A model generated the notes under the pieces. The model was not told the DNA's origin. It saw only the letters and a list, made by a program, of their open reading frames with translations, and made no database searches. The translations under genes were made by a program, and so were the position numbers. DNA of 11,663 bases from contig SKYL01000036.1 in the NCBI GenBank assembly GCA_007127935.1, positions 1 through 11,663 of the forward strand, read 5' to 3'. Shown piece after piece: positions 1-9,123 of this stretch; positions within the stretch are counted from its first letter, which is position 1; each line of letters starts with the position of its first letter. This DNA is from Halorhodospira sp. (GTDB lineage: Bacteria > Pseudomonadota > Gammaproteobacteria > Nitrococcales > Halorhodospiraceae).

Positions 1-93
1 CGGCTGACATATCCAAATAACCGGCAGGGAGTTGCGTAGAAAGGGCTCAGTGGTCAAAGTTACACCAAAACCGCTGTCTATTCCGTTTTCGTT

Positions 94-99
94 GAGGAG
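94..99 (+). promoter_or_regulatory. Shine-Dalgarno of metY
   Basis: GAGGAG lies six bases before the ATG at 106 and fixes that start. The rest of the 1-105 leader is clearly less GC-rich than the genes. I see no convincing -35/-10 pair and no SAM-type riboswitch fold in it. Confidence 0.8.
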
Positions 100-105
100 C
101 AGTCC

Positions 106-1383
106 ATGAAGCTCGAAACTCAGGCCGTCCACGCCGGTTATTCGCCCGAACCCACCACCCACGCGGTGGCGGTGCCGATCTATCAGACCACCTCCTACAG
201 CTTCGACGACACCCAGCACGGGGCCGATCTCTTCGATCTGAAGGTGGAGGGCAATATCTACACCCGGATCATGAACCCCACCAACGCGGTGCTGGAGCAG
301 CGGGTGGCGGCCATGGAGGGGGGCATCGCCGGCTTGGCGCTGGCCTCGGGGATGGCGGCGATCAGCTATACCATCCAGTGCATTTCGCGGCCGGGTGACA
401 ATATCGTCACCACGTCGAAGCTCTACGGCGGCACCTACAACCTCTTCGCCCACACGTTGCCGTCCTTCGGGCTGGAGGCGCGTTTCGCCGGACACGATGA
501 GTACGAGAAGATGGAGTCGCTCATCGACGGCCGGACGCGGATGCTCTTCTGCGAGACGGTGGGCAATCCTTCCGGCGAGGTGGTGGACCTGCGTAAGCTG
601 GCCGATATCGCCCATCGCCACGGCATCCCGTTGGTGGTGGACAACACGGTGCCGAGCCCCTATCTGTGGCGCCCCATCGAGGACGGCGCCGATATCGTGG
701 TCCATTCGCTGACCAAGTACATGGGCGGCCACGGCACCACGGTGGGCGGGGTGATCGTCGATTCGGGCAAGTTCCCGTGGGCCGAGCACGGCGATCGCTT
801 CCCGATGATGGTCGAGCCCGATCCGTCGTACCACGGGGTGGTCTACACCGAGGCGCTGGGGGCGGCGGCGTTCATCGGCCGGTGCCGGGTGGTGCTGTTG
901 CGCAACATGGGCGCGGCCATGTCGCCGTTCAACGCCTTTCTCCTGTTGCAGGGGATCGAGACCTTGCCGGTGCGCATGGACCGCCACTGCGACAACGCGT
1001 TGCGGGTGGCGGAGTACCTGGACGCCCATCCGCAGGTGACGTGGGTGAAGTACGCCGGGCTGCCCGACAGCCCCGATCGCGGGTTGGTGGAGCGGTATAT
1101 GGGGGGCAAGGCATCGGGCATCCTGAGCTTCGGGGTGCGTGGCGGCCGGGACGCCGGGGCGCGGTTCATCGACGCCCTGGGGCTGGTCACCCGGTTGGTG
1201 AACATCGGGGATGCCAAGTCGCTGGCGTGCCACCCGGCCACCACCACCCATCGGCAGCTCAGCCCGGAGGAGTTGGCCAGCGCGGGGGTGTCGGAGGATA
1301 TGGTGCGGTTGTCCATCGGCATCGAGCATGTGGATGACATTATCGCCGACGTCGAGCAGGCATTGGAGGCGGCCAAGGGGTAG
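106..1383 (+). CDS. metY: O-acetylhomoserine sulfhydrylase (O-acetylhomoserine aminocarboxypropyltransferase)
   Basis: This cytoplasmic PLP enzyme of the Cys/Met-metabolism family makes homocysteine from O-acetylhomoserine and sulfide, the direct sulfhydrylation route to methionine. The 425 residues match the usual MetY length, longer than the roughly 390 of MetB or MetZ. Visible landmarks are the N-terminal ETQAVHAGY, the substrate-entry motif YTRIMNPTN near residues 52-60, the ALASGMAA phosphate-binding loop near 79-86, the PLP-pyridine aspartate D179 in VVDNT, and the Schiff-base lysine K204 in HSLTKYMGGHG. The C-terminal domain keeps the family's SLACHPATTTH segment. The start is set by a GAGGAG Shine-Dalgarno six bases upstream. 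The gene stands alone on the plus strand and converges on the histidine kinase gene across the 51-bp inverted repeat. The family call is firm; the acyl-donor preference (acetyl rather than succinyl) is inferred from the MetY-type length and motifs. Confidence 0.95.
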   Translation: MKLETQAVHAGYSPEPTTHAVAVPIYQTTSYSFDDTQHGADLFDLKVEGNIYTRIMNPTNAVLEQRVAAMEGGIAGLALASGMAAISYTIQCISRPGDNIVTTSKLYGGTYNLFAHTLPSFGLEARFAGHDEYEKMESLIDGRTRMLFCETVGNPSGEVVDLRKLADIAHRHGIPLVVDNTVPSPYLWRPIEDGADIVVHSLTKYMGGHGTTVGGVIVDSGKFPWAEHGDRFPMMVEPDPSYHGVVYTEALGAAAFIGRCRVVLLRNMGAAMSPFNAFLLLQGIETLPVRMDRHCDNALRVAEYLDAHPQVTWVKYAGLPDSPDRGLVERYMGGKASGILSFGVRGGRDAGARFIDALGLVTRLVNIGDAKSLACHPATTTHRQLSPEELASAGVSEDMVRLSIGIEHVDDIIADVEQALEAAKG

Positions 1384-1389
1384 TAAGGA

Positions 1390-1614
1390 GGGGCTGTCCG
1401 GACGGTGTGTCGGGGCGGGGGCGTATCCGTTTCCGGCGACCCACTGCGCTCCTCGCCCTCCGCCGGGGCCGGCCGGACGCGCATCCTGCGCTCCGGCCGG
1501 CGCGCACGTCCCTGTGCGCGCCCTTCGGGCCTGATCCGGCTCCGGGCGGTCGCTCCGTTCGACGTCGCCGGAAACGGATACGCCCCCGCCCCGACACACC
1601 GTCCGGACAGCCCC
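1390..1614. repeat. Perfect 51-bp inverted repeat with a 123-bp centre (fold-back element)
   Basis: The left arm 1390-1440 and right arm 1564-1614 are exact reverse complements over 51 bases. Pairing stops at 1389/1615 on the outside and at 1441/1563 on the inside. The arms start with GGGGCTGTCCGGAC and end with TTCCGGCGAC. The element begins 7 bases after the metY stop and ends 8 bases before the stop of the convergent kinase gene, so it fills the gap. Transcripts from either side would carry a very stable 51-bp hairpin, so it may act as a two-way terminator or 3'-end protector. It could also be a MITE-like mobile or interspersed repeat. I see no target-site duplication in the flanks (TAGTAAGGA against GGGTTGTCT) and no second copy in the window. 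Short frames inside the element are not genes. Confidence 0.9.
1468..1530. repeat. Nested hairpins in the centre of the inverted repeat
   Basis: The centre holds three hairpins. At 1468-1501 a 10-bp stem (GCCGGCCGGA with its complement) carries a bulged C1478, then a 5-bp stem GCGCA/TGCGC around TCC. At 1499-1522 a 9-bp stem contains GCGCGCAC/GTGCGCGC around GTCCCT. At 1520-1530 there is GCCC-TTC-GGGC. The first and second share bases 1499-1501, and the second and third share 1520-1522, so neighbouring hairpins compete. Two hairpins have a TCC-containing loop, a serial-hairpin style that I recall from intergenic repeats of GC-rich proteobacteria; that is recollection, not a search result. Confidence 0.7.
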
Positions 1615-1621
1615 GGGTTGT

Positions 1622-3925
1622 CTAAATGTGAGCCGCCCGCCGGTTGCGGGTCCAGGTGAGGAGGCCGTGGAGGGCCGCCGGTTGGACCGGTTTGGTGAGG
1701 TAGGCATCGCAGCCGGCTTCGAGGCAGTTCTGTTGGATGCTTTCGACGGCGTGGGCGGAGAGGGCGATGATGGGGGTGTGCGGGCGGCCGCGTTCGGACT
1801 CCATGCGCCGGATCTCCCGGGTGGCTTCGTCGCCGGTCATCTCGGGCATCTGGACGTCCATGAGGATCAGGTCGTAGGGTTGGCGGGCCGCCTCCTGGAC
1901 CGCTTTCCGGCCCGTGTCCACGGTCTCCACCCGGCAGCCGGCTTGCTCCAGCATGGTGCGGATCAGGAGGGTGTTCACCGGTTCGTCTTCGGCCACTAGG
2001 ACCGTTAGGCCTTGGCCGGGGAGGGTGGCGTCGTCGGCCGGCGCCGCGTCGGGCAACTGGGGTAGCGGGGTCTCAAAGGCGCTGCGGACGTGCCCGGCCG
2101 CTTCGGGGGCGGCGGCCTCGGTCTCCGGCAGGACGGCGGCCAGATAGAAGGTGGTGTGCTCGCCCGGCCGGCTCTCCACCCAGACTTCCCCCTCCATGAG
2201 CCGGGCGAACTCGCGGCAGATCTTCAGGCCGAGGCCGCTGCCGCCGTAGCGCCGGGCAATGCCATTGCCCTGGCTGAAGGCGTTGAAGATGGACTCCTGC
2301 TCCTCCTTCGGGATGCCGATGCCGGTGTCCTTCACGGCGAAGACCAGCCGGTCCCCCTCTCCCCGTGCCACATGGAGGTGGACGCCACCCCGCTCGGTGA
2401 ATTTCAGGCCGTTGCCGATGAGGTTGCCGATGATCTGCCACAGCCGCGCGGGGTCGCCGCAAACCCATCGTGGCACGTCGTCGTCCCAGGTCAGTTCCAG
2501 GTGCAGCCCCTTCTCGTCGGCCTGGATGCGCAACAGGTCGAGTTGGTCGCCCAGCAGTTGCTGGAGGTCGAAGGGACGGCATTGCAGTTCGGCGCCGCCC
2601 GCCTCGATGCGGGAGAGGTCGAGCAGGGTGTCGATGAGGGCGATGAGATTTTCGCCGGCGGTGCGGGACAGCTCCAGGTAGCGGCGCTGTTCGCCGCTGA
2701 GCTTGGCGTCTCGGAGCAGTTCCATGAAGCCGATGATGGCGTTCAGCGGGGTGCGCAGGTCGTGGCTGACGGTGGCGAGGAACTCGCTCTTGATCCGAGT
2801 GGTCTCCTCGGCCTCGCGGCGGGCCTGCCGCTGGGAGGCCAGAGCGAGGGTGTTGCGCCGGACGGAGGAGAGGCTGGCCAGGGCGAGGAGGCCGGCCACC
2901 AGGGTGAAGGCGGCGTAGGCGGCGACGATCATGCTCGCTTGCCGGACCCTTTGGTCGATGCGTTCCCGGGTGACTTCCGAGACCACGTCGGAAACGGCGA
3001 GTACAGTGTCGATGCCGCGGGTGGCGTGGTCGAACCACTCCCGGGCCTCCATCGGGTAGTCCCCGGTGGCGGCGGCGGCGAGCATGGCCCGGGCCGCCGG
3101 GAAGGCCTCGCGCCGTAGTCGCTCCTCCATGGTGATCATGGCTTCAAGCAAGCGGGGGTCGACGCCGTCCTGGGGCCCGGCAAGCATCATCAGTTCATCG
3201 GTGCCGCGCCGGATCGCCATTTGGTTGGCGTAGATCTGTTCCATCAGAAAGTCCGGGATCGGCTCCCCGGCGGCGGCGTAGTAGGAGAGGATGCCCCGCA
3301 CCTGCCCGGCGTTCTCGCTGATCTGCCATACTAGGCGCTTGACGTTGAGGTTGAGGTGGGCGATGTCCAGCGGTATCTCCATGGAGACCAGCAACTGGTC
3401 GCGCAGGGCGGCGTTGGCGGCGATGAGGTCGGTGACGGTGGCCAGCCACTCATCGGCCGCCAGCGGGGTGCCGCCGGTGAGGATGGTGCGGTCGGCGTGG
3501 CGGCGGGCGGTGCCGAGCCACTGCCAGGCGGCGCGGGCCCGCTCCGCGTTGGCCTCCAGGAGGGCCGGGGTGGCGGAGCCGTCGCGCAGGGCGTCGATAC
3601 GCGCCATGGCGTTCCGCCAGTGGCCGTCGCCCCGCTCCCGCAGCGAGAGCAGTTCGTCGTAGACGGCGGAGCCGTTCTCACTGCGCAGCGCGGCGGCCGT
3701 GAGGCCCCGCTCCCGCGCTTGGTAGGCGGCGGCGGCCAGCAACTCGTCCACCGCGGTGTTCGCCTGGTGGAGGCGGTCCGCCGAGGCGTAGGCGGCGGCG
3801 GCCTGCCAAGTGAGGGTGGCGCCCACCGCCAAAATCACCACGGCCGCCACCGAAACGGAAACGGTAATCAGGTTGCGCACGAGGAAACCGTCGGGCGCGG
3901 GGCCGTGAGGCTGTTTTGAGGACAT
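1622..3925 (-). CDS. Membrane hybrid sensor histidine kinase (NIT-like sensor, HisKA, HATPase, REC)
   Basis: This 767-residue inner-membrane kinase has a TM helix at about 17-40, a largely helical periplasmic sensor at about 41-330, a second TM at about 331-351, a HisKA domain with the phosphoacceptor H388 in ATVSHDLRTPLN, a HATPase with N-box (N501, N505), G1 DTGIGIP 533-539 and G2 GGSGLGL 561-567, and a C-terminal receiver with acidic residues near 646-648, phosphoacceptor D690 in LILMDVQMPEM and K745. All catalytic residues are present. There is no HPt domain and no adjacent response regulator, so its partner is encoded elsewhere. The sensor is paralogous to that of the upstream cyclase: the ARERGLTAAAL, ISENAGQ and YPM-x3-EWFD blocks are shared. 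The ERGL-type block resembles NIT nitrate/nitrite sensors, but the ligand is unknown. The start ATG lacks a good Shine-Dalgarno; a purine-rich GGGAAG lies about 19 bases upstream. The gene follows the cyclase by 102 bases. Confidence 0.93.
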   Translation of the reverse strand: MSSKQPHGPAPDGFLVRNLITVSVSVAAVVILAVGATLTWQAAAAYASADRLHQANTAVDELLAAAAYQARERGLTAAALRSENGSAVYDELLSLRERGDGHWRNAMARIDALRDGSATPALLEANAERARAAWQWLGTARRHADRTILTGGTPLAADEWLATVTDLIAANAALRDQLLVSMEIPLDIAHLNLNVKRLVWQISENAGQVRGILSYYAAAGEPIPDFLMEQIYANQMAIRRGTDELMMLAGPQDGVDPRLLEAMITMEERLRREAFPAARAMLAAAATGDYPMEAREWFDHATRGIDTVLAVSDVVSEVTRERIDQRVRQASMIVAAYAAFTLVAGLLALASLSSVRRNTLALASQRQARREAEETTRIKSEFLATVSHDLRTPLNAIIGFMELLRDAKLSGEQRRYLELSRTAGENLIALIDTLLDLSRIEAGGAELQCRPFDLQQLLGDQLDLLRIQADEKGLHLELTWDDDVPRWVCGDPARLWQIIGNLIGNGLKFTERGGVHLHVARGEGDRLVFAVKDTGIGIPKEEQESIFNAFSQGNGIARRYGGSGLGLKICREFARLMEGEVWVESRPGEHTTFYLAAVLPETEAAAPEAAGHVRSAFETPLPQLPDAAPADDATLPGQGLTVLVAEDEPVNTLLIRTMLEQAGCRVETVDTGRKAVQEAARQPYDLILMDVQMPEMTGDEATREIRRMESERGRPHTPIIALSAHAVESIQQNCLEAGCDAYLTKPVQPAALHGLLTWTRNRRAAHI

Positions 3926-4027
3926 GATGCGTGTCTACGCTGCTTCCCGCTGGGGGGTTCGGGGGCGCCGTGGGTCATCCGTCCGGCGGCATATTGGGGG
4001 CATGGTACCGCTTCGGTGAGGCACCGC

Positions 4028-6123
4028 CTAGGGAGGCGCTGATTGCTTTGCGGTGACTACGCGGTTGCGGCCGCCCTCTTTGGCTTCGTAGAGGGCGTCG
4101 TCGAGCCGTTTGAGTAGGTTGCGGGCGTTCTCCGGGGGGCGGTATTCGGCGACGCCGAGGCTGACGGTGACCTGTCCCACCTCGGGAAAGTCCACTTTCG
4201 CCACCCGCTGGCGGGTCTCTTCGGCCAGTTGAGCCGCGCCCTCGATGTCGGTCTCGGGCAGCAGGAGCATGAACTCTTCTCCGCCCCAGCGGCTCAGGGT
4301 GTCGGTGGCGCGGGTCTGTTCCTTCACGGTGCGCGCGAAGCGAATCAGGACCTCGTCACCGATGGCATGACCGTACCGGTCGTTGATCGGTTTGAAGTGG
4401 TCGATGTCGAGCATGATCATTGAGAAGCGGGTGCCGTACCGCTCGGTGCGCAGGATCTCGGCATGGATCATCTGCTCGAAGGTCTCCCGGTTGAAGAGCC
4501 CGGTGAGGTGGTCGTGGCTGGCCCGTCGCTCCAGTTCCGCTTCCAGCCGCTTGCGCTGGATGGCCAGGCTGGCGAGGTCGGCCGCCCGTTGGATGCGCTC
4601 GATGTCGTCGGTGTGCGGGGTCCGGGGTTCGGGGTGGTAGATGGCGAAGGTGGCGATGACGTCGCCAGTGGCCGAGACCACCGGCTCCGACCAGCACGAG
4701 CGTACCCCGGCCCGTTCGGCCAGTCCGCGGAAGTCCTTCCAGTAGGGGTGGTGGCGGATGTCCTCCACCACCACCCGGCGGCCGGTGTGGGCGGCGGTGC
4801 CGCAGGAGCCGGTGCCGTCGCCGATCGGGGTCCCGTCCACCGCCTGGTTGTAGAAATCCGGCAGCCGGGGGGCGGCTCCGGTGACCAGTTGCCGGGTTTC
4901 TTCGTCCACCAAGAGGATGGAACCGTAGGCGGTGGGGTCCTCCTCCTCCATGGAGGTGACGATCAACTCCAGGATCTCGCGGAGGGGGCGGCCGGTGGCC
5001 AGGGCGGTGAGGATGCGGTTGCGCTGTTGCTCCCGCGCCTCCGTGCGCCGCCACTGGGCGGCGCGGGCTTGGATGTGCAACATACTGACCAAGGCAAGCA
5101 CGGCGGCCAATAAGGTCAGGGTGGCAAAGGCGCCGAGGGTGGCATAGGCGCGCCGGGCGCGCTCGTGGACCCGGTCGGTGGTGATCCGGGAGACGATGGC
5201 GGAGGCGGCCAGGACTTGGTCGATATGGCCGGTGGCCGTATCGAACCATTCCAGCGGATCCATCGGGTAGGCGCCGTCGTGGGCCGCTGCCAGCATCGCC
5301 GAAAGGGTGGGTTGGAAGCCGTGTTCCATTTCCGTCAGGACCGTGTCCAAGGCATGGCGCAGGTGGTCCGGGGTGTCCGGGATTTCGCGCAGCGCCAGTA
5401 GCTCTTCCAGGTGGTGCGTGATCGCCCGCCGGTTGCCGTAGGCCTGTTCCAGTAGGCCCTCGTGCATCGGCGCCCGGGTGCCGGCGTAGAAGGCGAGGAT
5501 GGCCCGGGCTTGGCCGGCGTTCTCGCTGATCATCCAGGCCGAGCGCTTGACGGAGACGTTGAGCCGCACCACGTCCATAGGCGCGTCCACCGACAGCAGC
5601 GTTTGGTCGCGGAGGACCGCGCTGGCGGCGATCAACTGGGTGACGGTATCGATCCATTGGCCGGGACCCAACGCGGCGGCATTTCCGTGCTCCAGTGCTC
5701 GGTCGGCGTGGGCGCGGGCCGCCAGGAAGGACTCCCAGGCGCGGTAGGCGTGGCGGTGGTACGCCTCCAGGGCGGCGGAGTCCGAGAGGTCGCCGGCCAA
5801 CGCCTCCACCAGCGTCAGGGCGTTGTACCAGTGCGCATCGCCCCGCCGGCGCACCGCTTCCAGGTGGTCCTCGATCTCCGCGCGAGGGACGCCGCCCAGA
5901 GCGGCGGCGGTCAGCCCCCGCTCCCGGGCCAGGTCGGCGGCGGCGTCCAGCAGGGCGTCCACGGCGGTATTGGCCCGTTGCAGGCGGTCGGCCGCGGCGT
6001 GGGCGGCCAACGCTTGGGCCACCAGCAAGGTCCCCAGGACCAAGACGATGACGGCGGCCAGGGCGATGAAGACCCCGACGGGGTTCTGCGCAACCAGCCG
6101 GTAGACCGCCGGTGCGGGGCGCA

Positions 6124-6124
<1 letters not shown>
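4028..6124 (-). CDS. Membrane diguanylate cyclase (NIT-like sensor, GAF, GGEEF)
   Basis: This 698-residue inner-membrane enzyme is predicted to make cyclic di-GMP from two GTP. It has TM1 at about 17-38, a periplasmic helical sensor at about 40-325, TM2 at about 328-348, a GAF domain at about 370-525 with the GTGSCGTAAHTGRR and CWSEPV segments typical of cyclase-linked GAFs, and a GGDEF domain at about 535-690. The active site is GGEEF 614-618, the metal-binding aspartate is D573 in LDIDHFK, and the product-inhibition I-site RATD 605-608 sits exactly five residues before GGEEF, so both catalysis and feedback control look intact. There is no EAL domain. The sensor is paralogous to that of the downstream hybrid kinase. 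The ATG overlaps the ettA stop (TAATG), so translation is probably coupled. A 102-base gap with no convincing terminator follows. The fold and activity call is firm; the stimulus is unknown. Confidence 0.94.
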
Positions 6125-7791
<1,667 letters not shown>

Positions 7792-7834
7792 ATCGGACTC
7801 GAGATTGGCCTTTAGTAAGAATATGGATTGGCGG

Positions 7835-7864
7835 ATTATGCGGGAGTGTGGGGCCGGGTTTCCA
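7835..7864 (-). promoter_or_regulatory. Candidate promoter for the ettA unit
   Basis: On the minus strand TGGAAA (7859-7864, four of six to the -35 consensus) is separated by 18 bases from CATAAT (7835-7840, five of six to the -10). It sits in the small AT-rich island between the 50-residue peptide gene and ettA, about 45 bases before the ettA start. It is identified by pattern only. Confidence 0.35.
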
Positions 7865-7866
7865 GG

Positions 7867-8019
7867 TCAGGCCCAGCCGAAGAAGGCCATGACCGCCAAT
7901 ACCAGGAGCACGGCGGCGAGAATGAAGGCGGCGTTGCCGATCACCGGCGAGGAGGGGCGCATGGAGAGGCCGATGAGGGTGAGTACGACGACGGCGATGA
8001 GGAGGATGACGCCGGGCAT
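7867..8019 (-). CDS. Small two-helix membrane protein, 50 residues, unknown function
   Basis: I do not recognise a named family with certainty. The 50-residue product has two hydrophobic helices, about residues 3-19 (PGVILLIAVVVLTLIGL) and about 30-47 (AAFILAAVLLVLAVMAFF), joined by a short polar turn with SMRPSSP. It should therefore be a hairpin in the inner membrane with almost no soluble part. The ATG at 8019 is chosen because GGAG (8030-8033 on the plus strand as CTCC) lies ten bases upstream. The frame stays open to 8226, but that extension would run through the divergent promoter region and into the porin gene on the other strand and lacks membrane character. It is divergent from the porin and 75 bases upstream of ettA on the same strand, so it could be co-transcribed with ettA. 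It is a real gene by Shine-Dalgarno, start codon and coherent hydropathy. Confidence 0.72.
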   Translation of the reverse strand: MPGVILLIAVVVLTLIGLSMRPSSPVIGNAAFILAAVLLVLAVMAFFGWA

Positions 8020-8034
8020 GGTGGTATGGCTCCG

Positions 8035-8062
8035 TTGGTTACGCTGTGGTCCATTGTATTCT
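8035..8062 (+). promoter_or_regulatory. Candidate promoter for porin-modA in a divergent intergenic region
   Basis: TTGGTT (8035-8040) and TATTCT (8057-8062) are 16 bases apart, a weak match (three and four of six). On the opposite strand TACAAT (8053-8058, five of six to a -10) and TAGAAT (8058-8063) overlap it and could serve the small membrane protein, but no good -35 goes with them. The AT-rich patch at 8051-8065 in very GC-rich DNA supports promoter activity in one or both directions. Confidence 0.3.
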
Positions 8063-8092
8063 AACGTCGCGAAGCAACGTGGAATCTTGCCG

Positions 8093-9109
8093 ATGAATGA
8101 ACAGCGATGCCGGGCCGCCGTCGGCCCGTGGGGAGTGGGGGTGGTGCTGTGGGCGGCGGCCGGGGCGCTCCACGCCGGGGGTGTGGAGTTGTACGGGCGT
8201 GCCCATGTGGCGTTCACCCAGGTCAACGACGGGGGGGATTACAGCGCCCACGACTTGGCCAGCAATGCCAGCCGCGCCGGTATTTACGCCGCGCACCGGG
8301 TGACCCCGGAGTTGGAGGCGGTGGCGCGGTTGGAGGGGGAGGTCGATCTGACCACCGGCGATACCGCCCGGCGGGATCTCTACGCCGGTTTTCGCGGCGA
8401 GTGGGGCCTGCTACGCGCCGGACACTTCGCGACCCCCGCCAAGGCGGTCGGGCGGCGGGTCGATCTCTTCGCCGACGAGGTGGGCGACTCCCGCAATATC
8501 GTGCGCAACGACGCCGGGGACCGGGGATTCGATACCCGGTGGAGAAACAGTGCCGGTTACCGCAGCCCGGAGATCCATCCGGTGGTCGTCGATCTCGTCT
8601 ATTCCACCGAGACCGAAGAGGCGGAAGCGGTGGACGGCAACGATCAGAGCGCCTTCGGCGCATCGATGGCCTTCCACGGCGCCGCCGCCTACCTGGCGGT
8701 GGCCCATGAGGCGTATCGTGCCGGTGATGAGCGCCGGCTCACCCGGGGGACGGCGGCCTACGATTGGGGGCCGGTCCGCCTCGCCCTGCTCTATCAGCGG
8801 GCCGATGCGCCGAAGGATGTCGCCTACGGGGCGGGGGTGCGCTACCGCCTGAGCGACGAGTTGGCGATGAAGATCCAGCACTACGTCCTGGACGCCGATG
8901 AGGATGACGACCTCGGTGCGGCGATGACCGCCGTGGGCGCGGAGTTTCAGGCGGGGCCGGCGTTGCGCCTCTATGTGAACTACGCGCGGATGGTCAACGA
9001 GCCGGGGCAACGGTTGGCCCCGTGGCGGGAGGGGAGCAGTATCGAACGTGCCGGGGTCGAAGACGAGACGGCGTGGGCGTTCGCGGTGGGGGCGGTCTAC
9101 GACTTCTGA
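8093..9109 (+). CDS. Outer-membrane general porin (16-strand Gram-negative porin type)
   Basis: The 338-residue product starts with a signal peptide (hydrophobic stretch about 10-26, ALHA near 25-28 before GGVELYGR). The mature protein begins with VELYGRAHVAF and continues with alternating amphipathic strands, including the LYAGFRGEWGLLRAGHF and AGYRSPE segments typical of the Gram_neg_porins family. It ends in YDF, the C-terminal aromatic signal used by the BAM complex. It should form a trimeric diffusion pore; specificity cannot be read from the sequence. The ATG at 8093 follows GTGGAA at a loose distance. The frame is open upstream to 7778, but that part overlaps the small gene and has no signal-peptide character. 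A G7 run at 8231-8237 lies early in the gene. modA starts 14 bases after its stop, so the two are probably co-transcribed, giving an outer-membrane pore next to a periplasmic oxyanion-binding protein. Confidence 0.9.
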   Translation: MNEQRCRAAVGPWGVGVVLWAAAGALHAGGVELYGRAHVAFTQVNDGGDYSAHDLASNASRAGIYAAHRVTPELEAVARLEGEVDLTTGDTARRDLYAGFRGEWGLLRAGHFATPAKAVGRRVDLFADEVGDSRNIVRNDAGDRGFDTRWRNSAGYRSPEIHPVVVDLVYSTETEEAEAVDGNDQSAFGASMAFHGAAAYLAVAHEAYRAGDERRLTRGTAAYDWGPVRLALLYQRADAPKDVAYGAGVRYRLSDELAMKIQHYVLDADEDDDLGAAMTAVGAEFQAGPALRLYVNYARMVNEPGQRLAPWREGSSIERAGVEDETAWAFAVGAVYDF

Positions 9110-9113
9110 CGAT

Positions 9114-9119
9114 GGAGGG
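9114..9119 (+). promoter_or_regulatory. Shine-Dalgarno deciding the modA start
   Basis: GGAGGG lies four bases before ATG 9124 and thirteen before ATG 9133. The upstream ATG at 9112 overlaps it and has no site of its own. This favours 9124, with GTG 9127 an alternative. Confidence 0.55.
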
Positions 9120-9123
9120 TCGG

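Noticed and set aside
1..105. SAM riboswitch or Met-box control upstream of metY
   Set aside because: I could not find a matching fold or a repeated operator in the available 105 bases; more upstream sequence would be needed.
1390..1614. Inverted repeat as CRISPR array or integron attC site
   Set aside because: There is only one pair of inverted arms, no direct repeats with spacers, no cas or integrase gene, and arm pairing is perfect rather than attC-like.
1405..1659. Short open frames across the inverted repeat
   Set aside because: Their similar ends (RGRIRF and KRIRPRP types) merely reflect the symmetrical DNA; no Shine-Dalgarno and no protein character.
4025..4038. Hairpin CGCCT-AGGG-AGGCG at the cyclase stop as terminator
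   Set aside because: The stem is only five base pairs and no T-run follows on the minus strand; it is plausible chance in GC-rich DNA.
7867..8226. A 119-residue version of the small membrane protein
   Set aside because: The extra N-terminal part crosses the divergent promoter patch and the porin start and is not hydrophobic; the 50-residue start has its own Shine-Dalgarno.
8231..8237. G7 run early in the porin as a phase-variation switch
   Set aside because: The run is just two glycine codons (GGG GGG) before GAT in a GC-rich gene; seven bases is short and nothing else suggests switching.
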